Below the pieces are notes generated by a model. It saw only the letters and a program-made list of their open reading frames with translations, searched no databases and was not told the origin of the DNA. Positions 1 through 12,155 of a stretch of DNA of 64,000 nt are shown here, in pieces. Both the position numbers and the translations under genes were made by a program. Position 1 is the stretch's first letter. Each line of letters opens with the position of its first letter. The DNA comes from Torreya grandis. Taxonomy: Eukaryota > Streptophyta > Pinopsida > Cupressales > Taxaceae. Location of the stretch: the NCBI GenBank assembly GCA_037957365.1, contig JARHVA010004088.1, forward strand, positions 154,501 through 218,500, read 5' to 3'.

Positions 1-59
1 CAAGTTCTCATATTTTACTTATATTTTAAAATGTAATGTAATTAGATGTGAAAAAAAAT

Positions 60-2062
60 AAGATGCCATGAAAATTTATTAAAATGAATATAAATTACCA
101 AAGCTTTTTCCTTCTCCACATTCACAATCACAAAAAGGTTGATATTTATTACAATATGCCTAGGTTTTTGCATTCAAATTTTCCAACTTGTTAAGCATGA
201 TTGTCAACACATTATAATTTTAAGTATTAACAACAATAACTGACCCAAATTTAGCTTTGGAAAATAAAGCATCCATCTTTTTGGGTTTCTATTAAACTAA
301 TTCGAATAAATTTTCTCACTCTGAGTGGTTGTGATAATGGTTGTTTATTTCTTTTATTAGGGCCTTCAACCGAATCTAACACACATGCAAATTTTTTAGC
401 TGATCAATTACTCCCTCCTAAAGACTAGAAGTAAAACTATCTTCAACCAAATTGTTTAATGGAAAATATGTAAGGGCATCATTAGACTTTAAAACTTTCT
501 CTATTAGGGTGGGACTATCTATTGAAGTTCTTAAAGGTTCATACTAAGTAGTTGCATGAACATGTGTTTTTTCTCTTTGGATAAAATCATGTGGATTGAA
601 AGCAATTCTAACATGATCAACACTATCAAACCCCATATATTCATCATCAACATCAATTTTTGGTAAAGAAGTCAATACCTGTGCACTTGATAAACCTATA
701 ATATAGAGAGGGGAATTAGGAACTTGATATTTTTAATGTTATTGTTCATTGTAACGGTGTTAATGGAAGAGCATTCTCCCTTCTGTGAAATGCATTCAAG
801 GGAGGTGGTGGTGGCATAATCTTCCTCATAGATAGAGGATGGCAGCAAAATATAATTTATTTTAGAAAATAAATAAATTAAAAAAACAAGTTATATGCAA
901 AATTGAAATCAAAAGTTTAGTACTTGTATTTAGAGATAGAATATCCTCCAATGTATGTGGCATATTGTGAGTAACAGCCACAGGGGTGTTTTGAGCTGCT
1001 ACATTATGCAAAAATTTAGTCTAAAAAACCATCATCAAAATCCAAAAAACAAAATATGCAATGTACAATACCTTTCATAGAAGGTTGAGAAGTGACATTA
1101 GATGTTACTATTTGTTATGGTGGTACTAGTGGTTGTTCCACCATTTGAATTACTCTGGAGTCAATTGTAAGAATAAAACAAATAACTTAAACAATTCATT
1201 TGAGTTTGGAAAATTAAAATATCATTTGAAATTTTTAAATAGAAAACCTGCATGTGGAGAGGACACCAAGGAAAATCATGGATGCTTTGCAAGTTAATAA
1301 GATTGCATGGATGATTTTGCAGACTCTGAATTTGCAAAATCTTCAACCGTAGTTGCAGTTGCACACTATCCTTTTGAGGTAGATTGTTTTTTTGAGGCAC
1401 AAATTCTTGCCTATTAGTTGTAATAAATAAATATAAAATATCTATTAATATTTACCTTGGAAACTATTTAACAAACAAACAAACATTAAAACCTAGAATC
1501 TAGATCAACAAGTAAACAAATTAACTATCCTTTTTCTCATCTATAGACAAAGAATTTGTCATCATTTTTGGATCTAGCACAGTTGGACCCTATGTTTTTT
1601 GGAGGTCAAATAAGGCCTCATGGTAGAATTCCAAAATAAAATTGGAACAAGAAATAGTTTAAAGAGGATTAATAGCAATAGAATTCAATTCAAGCCTTAT
1701 TCTGGAGGAAATAAAAGAGCACCAACCATATTTAAATTTGAAAATAGTATGAACAATGTAAAATAGTGCTCTATATTGAATATATGTGGCTCTTCCTTGC
1801 ATACTATTATGGCTTGGAAAAATTAAACCATTACTTTTCAAAAAAGGGTAACTAGCATCTTCTACACAGACACCCCTCTTTCGACTATCTGAAACAAAAA
1901 AGACAAAAAGAGGATTATAGACTTTAGATCACAAAAGATGAAAATTGAATTTTGAATATAAAAATAAATTTATAAGTACATACCGATTTTTCCAATGTGA
2001 AAATTGAAATTTTTGGCCAAGTAATTTATATCTTCATTTGATAGTTGTGATTTGGAACTCAT
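60..2062 (-). pseudogene. decayed multi-exon coding sequence, unidentified
   Basis: Read on the minus strand, this stretch looks like a spliced gene. A candidate ATG is at 2062-2060. The first exon (2062-1984, beginning MSSKSQLSNEDINYLAK) ends at a GTATGT donor. The next exon begins at 1888 after a CAG acceptor, and the split codon (G|AT) keeps the frame. Further coding-like exons are at about 1888-1521, 1410-1248 (donor GTTTTC), 1154-1072 (donor GTATTG), 1020-924 and about 865-70. They carry ordinary protein-like text such as VAAQNTPVAVTHNMPHTLED. In-frame stops (for example after SIAINPL and after FDLQKT) show that it is broken. The last part has a cysteine cluster (CNKYQPFCDCECGEGKSF) that could be a metal-binding tail. 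I do not recognise the family. It could be a captured or ancient host gene, or the protein of a DNA transposon. The exon calls rest on splice signals and phase only. Confidence 0.45.
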
Positions 2063-2503
2063 AGGGGTTACTTTGTGAAATGGAAGACCTGTAAGATTGT
2101 GAATATGTTAGGGCAAAGTACTAAACAAAATCATTTTGCAATCAACTTGCAAGGTGAAGTTTTTTTAATTTGGGTCATATGAGTACATGAACATTTTCCA
2201 AAGGGAAATGCCAAGGTTATATTATATCATGTAGAGGAGGCCACTAAAGCTACATTATTTAACCCAATTGTTATATACATCTGGTTGTTGTACGAGCTTG
2301 AGGATGTGTGGGCATAGTAGGTTTTTGAAAAAAAATTTATTTCCATGGATGAAAAATGATTTTTTTATTGGGGATGAGAAACAAGTTCTAAAAAATGTTA
2401 GAAATGAGGGTAGAGGTGAGTATTTATAGAGCCTGGGAGGTGATAAAGTAACCAGATAGTAGACTGAATGCACAGGTTACCCACTAACACATTGAACGAT
2501 CAA
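2063..2503. other. intergenic, nothing recognised
   Basis: This lies upstream of the candidate minus-strand start. A 72-codon minus-strand open frame at 2473-2255 has no recognisable motif and is probably chance. No promoter element could be assigned with confidence. Confidence 0.4.
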
Positions 2504-2880
2504 ACCATTTGGATCCATCATTTGATGGATCCATTCAAACAAGTTACATGAATTAGGCATTTAGTTAAGATGTTTAACTCAGTCATCAGACTCAACTATT
2601 TAATTAAGCTGTGTAATGTATCCATCTAGCTCAGCCATCTAGTTTAGTCATCTGGCTTAGTCAATCAGCTCAACTATTTAGTTTAGCGATTCAGTTGAAC
2701 CGTTTGACTCAACCATTTGGTCTAACCATTTGGTCAAGTTGTTTGGCTTGGTTGTTCAACTCAAATGTTTAGTTTGAATGTTTGGATTGCCCTTTTAGTT
2801 TAATCATTTTTTTGAGCTGTTCATCTCATCTGTTCAACTTGGTTATTCAGCTCAGCCATTTGGTTCAACTATTTTGTTCA
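2504..2880. repeat. 13-bp tandem array, 29 units, no indels
   Basis: The sequence divides into 29 successive units of exactly 13 bp (377 bp). They are variants of a motif like ACCATTTGGTTCA, for example ACCATTTGGTCTA at unit 17 and GCCATTTGGTTCA at unit 28. Units differ at many positions but the 13-bp phase never slips. The phase is lost on both sides of the array. It is AT-rich with frequent CATTTGG, TTCAACTCA and TTTAGTTTA words. Unit length was counted by hand from the printed sequence. Confidence 0.85.
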
Positions 2881-3405
2881 TAGCTTTAGTCATTCAATTC
2901 AATTTTTCACCATCACCTTTAGGAAATTTACCATGCCCATGAATTATATTTTCTTAGCTTCGGTAGATATTTCTAATAGGTTTTCCTATAGGGCCTCTTA
3001 AAATGAACCATGATCATAGTTCATGATCTAATTTTGATCATAGTGCTATCCAGATAAATGTTTTGAAAATAAATGAATAACTATAAAAGTAATCTTGAAA
3101 ACCTAATTCCCATAATTTTTTATATGTCAATCCCCTTGATTATCTATCAATAGATACTTCTCATTTGGTTGTCCTTTTTCCATTACTACTTAGTAGCTAT
3201 TTTTATTGGCATGTACAATAGAATTTGAAGTGCTTGATATAATATCCAACTAAGAGGGAAGGGATAAGGAAATTTGAAGAGGAACTAAGACCTAACATTA
3301 AACCAGTTGTAGTGAGAAACATACTCTTTCTTAATGTTCATTGAACCTATGATGATACATTGTGGTACCTTCAAGGGATGACATAATGTATGCATAGTTT
3401 CATTA
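2881..3405. other. intergenic, nothing recognised
   Basis: This is the flanking DNA immediately left of the copia insertion. It continues on the other side of the element at 32022. No coding or repeat signal was found. Confidence 0.4.
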
Positions 3406-3410
3406 GATCT

Positions 3411-3895
3411 TGTTAAAATATTGTATTCTACCTTACTACCTACCCACCCAACAAGCTACAAAATACCAAATGAATTTAATGCACAGTTAAAATTTGACAT
3501 CAGCCAACCATTTGATTTTTTTTGGGGGAATGGTGGTAGGTGAGAAGAACAATAGTAGAAGATAAAAAGATAAAAACATAATGTAAGATAAATTAGCCAT
3601 ATAAAAACTTAAAAACATAACATAGGTTTTTTATAAGAGTTTATAAACAACTATAGTTGTAGGTATTTATTTGTAATAATTATTTTTAGAATCATTTAAT
3701 ATATGAAAGTGTGTGTGTTTTATTTCTTAAGCTCTACCTATTCCTTATTTTATCTCTTCTTGCATGTTTATTTAGTGTATTTACAACACTGTTGTTTGGC
3801 TCCAAACTATCCCCATAGTTTTAGTATTTTGTTTTATTTTGTGTTATTGGTTATTACCCACTTAGGCCTTCACATTTTAGTTTTATATAAATAAC
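3411..3895 (+). repeat. Element A 5' LTR (internally deleted)
   Basis: It matches the 3' LTR at 31262-32016 over both of its ends, including TTAAAATATT, ACTACCAAATGAATTTAAT-type text and the GTGTGTG stretch near the end. At about 3586 it lacks roughly 270 bp that are present in the 3' LTR (about 31447-31714). The end is set by homology and by the adjacent PBS, with an uncertainty of one or two bases. Confidence 0.88.
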
Positions 3896-3907
3896 TAGTA
3901 TCAGATC
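3896..3907 (+). promoter_or_regulatory. Element A primer binding site (tRNA-iMet)
   Basis: TAGTATCAGATC differs at two positions from the plant initiator-methionine PBS TGGTATCAGAGC. It directly follows the 5' LTR. Confidence 0.8.
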
Positions 3908-3932
3908 CTATAGATTGTAATCCCATTTAGAC

Positions 3933-5532
3933 ATGGCATTAGGTAGTTATGATTCATAGTAACAGGGCCTTACATTTGATGGAAAGAAATATGATGTGTG
4001 GACATCAAAATGAAGACCATATTCAACTCTCAAGAGCTATGGGAGTTGGTTCAAGGTGGATATAATGATGTTGCATACCTAGTATCCTTCAATGCATTAA
4101 CCCAAGAACAAAGGAATGCATTGAAAGAGAATAGGAGAAAGGATGGCAATGCACTCAGCTACATACAAATTACAATAGTTGATCTAATATTTCCTAGGAT
4201 AACAACAACTACTCATTATAAACAAGCATGGGATATTGTTTAAATTCCTATTACAGGAACGACAAGGTGAATCTTGTCAATTTTTAGCTCTTAAGAAGGG
4301 ACTTTGAGATCCTAAAAAAGAAGGATAATGAGTTTATCAATGACTTCTTCAAAAGGACAATGAATATTATCAATCAAATGAATACATGTGGTGATATCTT
4401 TGAATATCATAGGATCATAGAGAAGTTGTTGAGGATCCTTCCAATCATATTTGACCCTATAGTGGTTAAAATTAAATATTCAAAGGATTTCAGCTAAATG
4501 ACTATAGATGAGCTAATGGGTTTCTTGCAAACCTATGAACAAAGGATGAATAGGTCAGCCATCTCCTACCATGAGCAAGAATTCAAGACCAATGTGAATG
4601 TGAGAGAAAGGGGGAGAGGATAAAATAATATAGAATGAGGAAGTACTTGTAATAGTCAAGAAGGTACAAGGAATAGCCATCAAGAGTCACATGGAAGAGG
4701 AAGAATAATGAGCAACAACACTTCTAGAGGAGGATCTACACAAAGGTATGATAAGTCTCACATCCAATGCTATTATTGTAAAAGGTATGGAAAATAAGAT
4801 AGTGAGTGTGGAAATAAAGAGTATGATATTAATATATATAATTTAAACTTATCCAAAAGACAAGAGGCTGAACCAAATAAGAATAAGAAAGGTGGAAACT
4901 TATTCATGACATGAAACATTACAGAACAAAGTGGTAAAGAGGCATGGTACTTGGATAGTAGTTGTAGAAACCACATGAGTGGGAAAAAAAATATGCTCAA
5001 CCAAATTAATGAGTCAATAAAATTAAAGGTAAATATTGAAAATAATGAGAAGTTTCCCATCATGGGAAAATGCATAATATCTATTTACACCAAGCAAGGT
5101 GACAACAAACAAATTCAAGATGTTTACTATGTGCCTAGGTTGAAGCATAACCTTATTAACATTGGGAAGATTATCCAAAATGGATACAACGTTTGATTTG
5201 AGAATAGAGATTTCATGATATTTGATAGGAGTGGATGCAATAAGCAAATTATAGTAGTTAAGATGACAAGCAATTGGATTCTTTCATTGATAATGCAAAG
5301 TGAGCTCATAACAACCTTCAAAACTATAGTAGATGAGCATACTCTTTGGAACATAAGATATGGTAATTTGATATTTATAGGTTCAAATTATCTTTACAAT
5401 AATAAAATGGTGAGAGGGTTTCCCTTATAGAATAAACAAATAAAATATGTGAAGGATGCATATTGGGGAAGCAACATATGAGTACATTTCTAGTGGGGAA
5501 AACATGGAGTGCCAAAGATACTTTAGAGTTAA
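3933..5532 (+). pseudogene. Element A gag, protease and start of integrase
   Basis: This is the first part of the copia polyprotein, broken by stops and frameshifts. The capsid region starts at the ATG at 3933; after a frameshift it reads KTIFNSQELWELVQGGY, typical of Tnt1-like copia gag. A zinc knuckle near 4768-4812 reads CYYCKRYGK, a stop, then DSEC, so the histidine is lost. The protease region follows at about 4945 with WYLDSSCRNHMSG, where the usual active-site DSG/DTG is DSS. The pre-integrase segment reads LWNIRYGNLIF. The frame stops at LEL at 5532, where element C is inserted, and resumes with IHSNLCGP at 15057. Confidence 0.85.
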
Positions 5533-8422
5533 TGTTAGAGAGTTGTCAATGATGTCATGGTGATGCCATGGAAGTGTCCTAGTGAGTGGATGAATTTATT
5601 TGATAGCCTAAGTGACAATGAAAAAGTGTGCAATCTGCTTACCCTAGTATGCTTGAAGTTGGCTTGGTTGATCTTCAGTTTTGGCATGATTAGAGATGTT
5701 CAAGGATGATTATGGAGTATTGAGAATGTGAAATAGGTCCCTAATATGTTTTATAAGATTTTAATTCTTTTTTCATGAGTCGAATTTGCCTAGTTCATCA
5801 TTGTTTTCATCTAGACATTTTGGGTCTAATGGTAAAAAATCTAAGTAGGCAAGTTGATGACATCACCATTACCATGTGTAGATGAGTCAAGGGGATTTGG
5901 CTATATGGTTGTGATCACATTATTCCTTAATTTATATGCACTAAGTATCAGGTCATGCACTTAAGCATATTCAAATATATGTGGGTGCAAAGTTGTGTTC
6001 TCAGGCATTTTGATAGTGTTTTTTATGTTCAAATAGAGTCAAGTATGTTGATGATGTCAGAATTCACACGCATGAAGGTTTTATGAGGAAATGATCACAT
6101 GTGTTTTTTTAATATTTATTATGCACTAAATCTTAGGTCATGTGCCTAAGTGTGAAAAAAGTTATGAAAGTGAAAAATTGGGCTCCCAGGTAGTTTGACA
6201 TTATTTGCCCATAGCCAAATGTGAATGAGGCAAGAAAGAACTGAGTAAGTAGTTTGGTGATGGCATATATCACATGTGTGGACATTTAAAAATAATATGA
6301 TCATATGGGTTTGTTAAATTTTGATCCTATTTTATTTTTTATAACTTTCAAGTCAATTTTCAAAGTGGGACAAAAGCTATGCATGTTCAAAGTTGACCTT
6401 CTAGACAAGTTTTTGACATAGTTGGCCCTGTGGCAGAAACATATGAATGAAAATTTATTATCATAATATATCATATATGTAAGGGTTTAAAATTAATATT
6501 TTCACATATTTGTATTATCCTATATGAGGGGACCATATGGTCCAAATTTTAGAACATGTGTTTGAGTAAAGCAAAAGATATGGAGGTACAAAGTTGGCCT
6601 TTCAAGAAAATAAGCAAAGGTTCCCATAGTCATCTTTGCACAACTTAAAGTTTGAAAACACCATGAAGAGATAGTTAGATTGAATTTATTATAATATGTC
6701 AAGAATTAGTGATATGAGGATAGGTGCATGATGTTTAGTGCTACATAAAGGTAAAGGATAAGGATCAAATGGTTCGTGTGTATTCCTACAGACTGATCTA
6801 ATAACATGAGTGGAGTCAAAGTGGTCAAAGTGATAATTATTTAATGGATTTAAAGATAAAAAAAGATAAATGGTGTGTGATTGATATAAATTATGAGGAA
6901 ATTAGATGAGATCATAGTGTTCAAAGTCTAACTATGCTCATTTAAATTCAAATATTTGAATTTAACAAAGGAAAGACTAGTGTCTGGTTTTTGAGCCATA
7001 TCTTTCAATCTAGGATGAATTTAACCATGAAGTAAAAAGATAAGTTATAGAGGACTCCAAGTAAAATATATACATATAAAATTTAATATCTAAAAGTTCA
7101 TATAGACAAATATTTTTAGCTCTAATGTTTACTATGTGTTCATGCATGTTCTGCAAGTAACCCAAGAAGGGTAATTGAGCTCGTTCTGATGTCATTTTGA
7201 TATATATTGATGGATTAGATATTTGAGAGTGTTTTATAATCCATAAGGATTATCTATATACATTATTAAGTTATTATCAATCACATGTAGCATGAACAAG
7301 GGTTTTGTAGTTGATTATGTGTTTATTCATAGTGACTGTGTACATAGAATGTTGTTTGAGCAAATTGTGCTTAAACAAAAGCGTATTGTGATGGATATAA
7401 ACACTTAATTAGGACCTAAAGTTTATGTGGAATTGTTTTATACCTTTATAAAGTGTTCTTATGTTTCTTATTTTTCTCAGATAAGTGTCAAAGAGATGAA
7501 TGGGTCTTCATAAGACCTAAAAGTGACTTAGGCCTATTTGAAAGTGGATTGTGCTTAAGTGTGACCCATGTGAGATGTGTTAAGGGTGAAGGCATATATT
7601 TTGGATAAAAAATAAATATTTTGGACTTGATTATTCAATAATTATCTATATATAGTGAAACCAAATGTTTTAGTTTATAGATTTTGTAGAAAACTTATGA
7701 AAGAGACTTATGTAAGGTGGATGTGAGAGTTGTGGAGCAAAGAAGAGGTAGATTGCCTAGTTGGATGAGTTGATGAGTAGATAAGATTGAATACTATGTT
7801 TATGAACTATAAGTAATATTTATGATGTTTTAATAGTGATATTTTATTTTGAGGATATGCGAAGAGCTCTGAATATGCATATGAGGATAGTTTGAGTGAC
7901 AAAGGAGAGAGTGTGTGACATTCCTATGTGAGAGGCTTATTTGAGATAGAGAGAGAGTTTGTGTAGGGGTTAGATAAATATATATCCATCATCAGATTTT
8001 TAAGACATCACTTCTAAAGTAGAGGTGTTAAAAGGAGGGTCTAAAGGACTTGGTCTTCCTTAGGGGTAGTTGTTCCTTGTGAAATAGGTGTTTCACTAAA
8101 TACCTTTGGTTAGGAGGACATGATCAAGGTTTGTTGGTCTAAAGGAGTTGTTTAATATATTTTTTGTAATTTATTATAGGACATTAGTCCATTTGTGTTT
8201 TAGGATTGAGAGTGGATTTTATTTCCCATGAGGGTTTCCCATAGGAACTATGTGTTATGGGTTTGATCTTGTGTATGCATTGAATGAATGAGATATCTTG
8301 TTAATATTGCTTGATCAAGTTGATATATGTTGATTATTTAATAGTTTTAAAGGGATAAAATTATAATTGAAATATATAGGCTCACTAATTCACACCCCCC
8401 CTCAGTGATTTTACCTCTATAA
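5533..8422 (+). repeat. Element C 5' LTR
   Basis: About 2.9 kb, matching 12156-15056 along its length with scattered substitutions and small indels (roughly 85-90% identity by eye). Shared words include TTTGATAGCCTAAGTGACAA and TCCATCATCA. The right edge is placed by homology to the 3' LTR and by the PBS. Confidence 0.9.
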
Positions 8423-8424
8423 AT

Positions 8425-8436
8425 TGGTATCATAGT
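8425..8436 (+). promoter_or_regulatory. Element C primer binding site (tRNA-iMet)
   Basis: TGGTATCATAGT matches TGGTATCAGAGC at all but two or three positions, two bases after the 5' LTR. Confidence 0.85.
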
Positions 8437-8485
8437 AGGTCCTTTGATAAAGGCTTAACAACTTGAAGGTGATCCAAGTTATAAA

Positions 8486-10852
8486 ATGGGTAGTCATCAA
8501 GGAGGTTTCTCTACTAAGAAAGCACCAATGTTAAAAGGATTAAATTATGATTTTTGGAGTGCTAATATGAGGACATATAATATGTCCCTAAGGTTTGATG
8601 TATGGAAATATGTTATGGATGGTTATGATATTCCTACTACTCCTCCAACTAGTGCTAAAGACAAAAAGTTATTTGAAAATAATCTAAGGCAATGAATGCC
8701 ATCACTTGTGGTCTTAAAGAGACTAATTTCACTAAGGTAATCCATTATAAATCTACTAAAGAGATATGGGACAAAAATTTAGATCATTTATGAAGGTGAT
8801 TCAAAGGTCAAGCTTGCTAAGTTATAGACTCACAGAAGGTAATTTGAAAGTCTCAAGATGAAGGAAGAAGATTTTGTGGCATCCTTTCTATAGATAGTTG
8901 ATGAGATTGTGAACATCATCAGAGGTCTTGGAGAGAACCTTGAATAGGCTATTTTAGTTCAAAAGGTTTTAATGTCTCTATCCCCTAAGTTTTATCTGAA
9001 AGTATTAGCTATAGAAGAAAGTGATTATCTTACTCTATTAAAGATGGATCAATTGCATGGCACCCTTATTGCCTATGAGATGAGGAAGAATGATGATATA
9101 CCACCAAGGAAATAAATTTCAAGACTAAAATGAAGACAAAGAAGAAGTTCCAAGGTAATAAACCCAAGGTGGATGACATTTTTGATATATATGATGATGA
9201 ATTAATTTCTTCAATTTCAAAAAAATTTAGAATAGGTTCAGGAAAGTACAAAGGTAAACTACCCCTCAAATGCTTCAATTATGGTGAGATAAAACATTTT
9301 GATAATAATTTACCTCATAAGTATAAGAAGGATGATGATGAAGATCATGATAAAGGTCATGATGATGGAAAGAGATTATAAATGTTTGATAAAAGAAAAA
9401 AGGGTTTAAGAAGGTTTGACAACAAGAAGTACTTTAAGGATAAGAATAGTCTCTACACCAAAGAATATGGTAACTCATCATATGAGAGTGAAATTAGTGA
9501 CTCAGATTATGATCATGAAGTGACGGTCATGCTGAAGATGAAGCCCTATTCGTGGCTAAGGCAAGGAGTTTTTCACATCAAAAGGATTCTACTTGTAGTG
9601 ATTTAGATGATGAAAATGAGGTGGACTATGAGACTGTTTTGATAAATGCTCTTGAAGAACTAAAGATTAAAAACAAGATTAACAAGAAGATGAAGCCTCA
9701 ACCTAAACAATATGAGGAATAATTTATTATTTTTGAGGTAAGAATGAATTAAGACGCCAAGGATCATGAAGACATGGTCAATCATCTCAGTTGTTAATTG
9801 AAAATCATGTTAACAAGCCTAAATTATAAAGAAGATGATTGCTCAAGGTATGCTTCTCAGATTGTATCTTTGAAAGATGAGTTAGAGAATTATTCAAGTA
9901 AGGTGAAATCATTTGTCAAGTTTTATAAAAGTTCTAATAATATGGATTATCTCCTAAAGAGTTAAAAGTCTGCTAGTGATAGATCTGGAATGGGTTTTAA
10001 TGAAGAGCCCAAAGTTGCTTCTCAAGTTGACATGAATGTCAATAAGAATAGGTTGGATCAGCCTTTGAAGAAAAATCATCAGATAAAGAATGAAGGTGCT
10101 GGAAATATTAAAAAAATAAGATCAAACAACCAAATTCCATGAGGTATGCAAATATCAATGGTTACTAATATACTTGTAATCAGTTTGGGCATAGAGCTAG
10201 AGAATGCAAGAGATCTGTTAAAAATGAATTTGCATGGAACTATGATGGGGGTCATCAGTCAAAAGGTGTGAGCAAGGTTGAGTGTTTTAACTATCATGAT
10301 GTGGGTTATTTTTTAAAACATTGTCCATATAAGGTAAGACAAGTTGAGTTTCCATCAAGGAGTATGGTTTGATACAGTTGTGAATAGAAAGGTCACATTG
10401 CTAAATTCTACAAGCAAAGGCCATTAAGTAAGAGTAAATTCAATCAGGTTCCAAGAGGGAAAAGAATAAATCAAGTTAGCTCATGGAGATCAAATGTGGT
10501 AAGTAGGAATAATGATGAGTATACAGATCCAAGTAATCTATTTGCTATGGTGGAGAATGCTAAAGAAATTGAAGAGTGCCAAGGGCTCTCATTGTTTGCT
10601 CATGTTGTGAATGAAGAGACCAAGCTAAAAGAGAAGAATAAGGTACTGGTTGAGGTGAGTATGGATCCAATTAAACATCTTGTTATTTATAAGCATGTTT
10701 CATACATAATACATCAGTTATTTATGCCTAGTAATGAGGTTCCAAGCTACAAGGTTGATTCTTCAAATGAAAAGGAATGTCAAGATTCCATAATTACTCC
10801 ATGTGTTGTCAATTCTATCTTAGAAGAGAAGGAGAGTGATATAGAAAAGTAA
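8486..10852 (+). pseudogene. Element C gag-like protein with zinc-knuckle cluster
   Basis: The ATG at 8486 starts a copia-type gag: after MGSHQGGFSTKKAP comes LNYDFWSANM and then FDVWKYVMDGY, the N-terminal pattern of the UBN2/DUF4219 capsid family. The middle reads SLKMKEEDFVASF and LMSLSPKFYLKVLAIEE. Four degenerate CCHC knuckles follow: near 9268 (CFNYGEIKHF), 10168 (TCNQFGHRARECK), 10283 (CFNYHDVGYFLKHC) and 10375 (SCE, stop, KGHIAKFYK). The last open stretch (10496-10852) is acidic and polar and unrecognised. Many stops and frame changes break it. No protease or other pol motif follows. Confidence 0.8.
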
Positions 10853-12141
10853 ATATTTTTCATAATTTTTACTAATAATAAGATCAAGAAGTCTTACAAC
10901 TATAAGAGGATTCTAGTCATTATTGAGGAGATGTGGGCCAATCCTAGCTTCACTTTATTTTAGAACATTGTGGTGCAATGGGTATCTCTGCCTATGCCTC
11001 TTAAGAGACATATTTTATTGTAGAGAATAAATTTTGTGTGTTCAATATGATAATGCCAATCAGAGAAGGTCTTTGGTTAAGGGGGTGCAACAAGTTCATG
11101 AGCTTGCTCTAGAGGTTTGGGAAGGAGCTTTTATGCAAGATTAGACTGGGTATTTCCAAATGACATATTGAGATTTATGGAATGTCAAGATGGTTTTGGT
11201 GATTATAAAGGTTAGTTCACTTTTTTGTGATGATAGCTAGGTGTTTTTGTGGTCTGAAGGTATGTTTAATTCATTATGAATTTTTTGTGTGCTCTCGGTG
11301 TTCTTAGTTTTAAGCTTAAGGGCAAGCAAACTTAAAATGGGTTATAGGAAGTATATGTTTCCAAAGGTATGAAGGATGAATTTTTGGTTATGATGTGTGT
11401 GATGGGTGTCTCCATGTGTGAAAGAAGTTTTAGAGGTGTGCATTGACTAGAAGGAGGTTTGTTGACCTTGTTTGTTTTGAGATTTTAGGGTTTTAGGTTC
11501 TGATAGAAAAGTGGTATGCCTTATGAGTTGAGGTATAAGGATTATTAATTTATTTAATGAGAGAAATGGGTTGTCAAATCAGGATTCATAGAGTTTTTAA
11601 GGTTTTTGGTTTTTAGATTATTCATTTTTTTGTCAATATGGAGGCCTAATTGGTAAGTTAGTTTGTGAAGGAAGTATATTATAGAGGATGAGCTAGTTAT
11701 TGCAAATTGGTGTGCTTGAGGGGGCATATGAGAGTGCTCTAGATATGTAGTTTTAGGTATTCAAGTTTTGTATATATAAATATGTGGGCTCTTAAAGTTC
11801 TATTTAGGGATACAAGGAGCCTAGATAGGCCTAGTCTTGAAGATGTGATTTTTTGTTTAGTTTGTCAAAAAAAGCAAGGCACAAGAATTTCAAGTGTTTG
11901 GTTGAAGAAAAAAACTGGCATGGAGTAAGAGGAATTTGCCAATATAAGAAGAGGTAGAATAAAGGTAAAGGGGAGTTTGTATCATATTTATAAGGTGGTC
12001 TTATCCTGTTGGTGGTATTTTTAGGTCCTCAAGATCAGTTGGTGCCCACTTTGTCATTGTGTCAAAGAGGGAGAAAGTTCCTAGTGTGAGAGTGTTTGAA
12101 GAGATAAAAGGTGAGATGATTGATGCTTGTTGACATCAATG
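10853..12141 (+). other. Element C non-coding interior
   Basis: No protein motif is recognisable in any frame. In an autonomous copia element this position would hold protease, integrase, RT and RNase H. The sequence is rich in short TTTAGGTTTT and GTGTG words. Confidence 0.6.
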
Positions 12142-12155
12142 ACAAAGGGGGATAT
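12142..12155 (+). promoter_or_regulatory. Element C polypurine tract
   Basis: ACAAAGGGGGATAT lies immediately before the 3' LTR. The same ACAAAGGGGGA tract is common just before the 3' LTR of plant copia elements of the SIRE/Maximus type. Confidence 0.85.

Noticed and set aside
2504..2880. CRISPR array
   Set aside because: Units are contiguous 13-mers with no spacers, in plant DNA.
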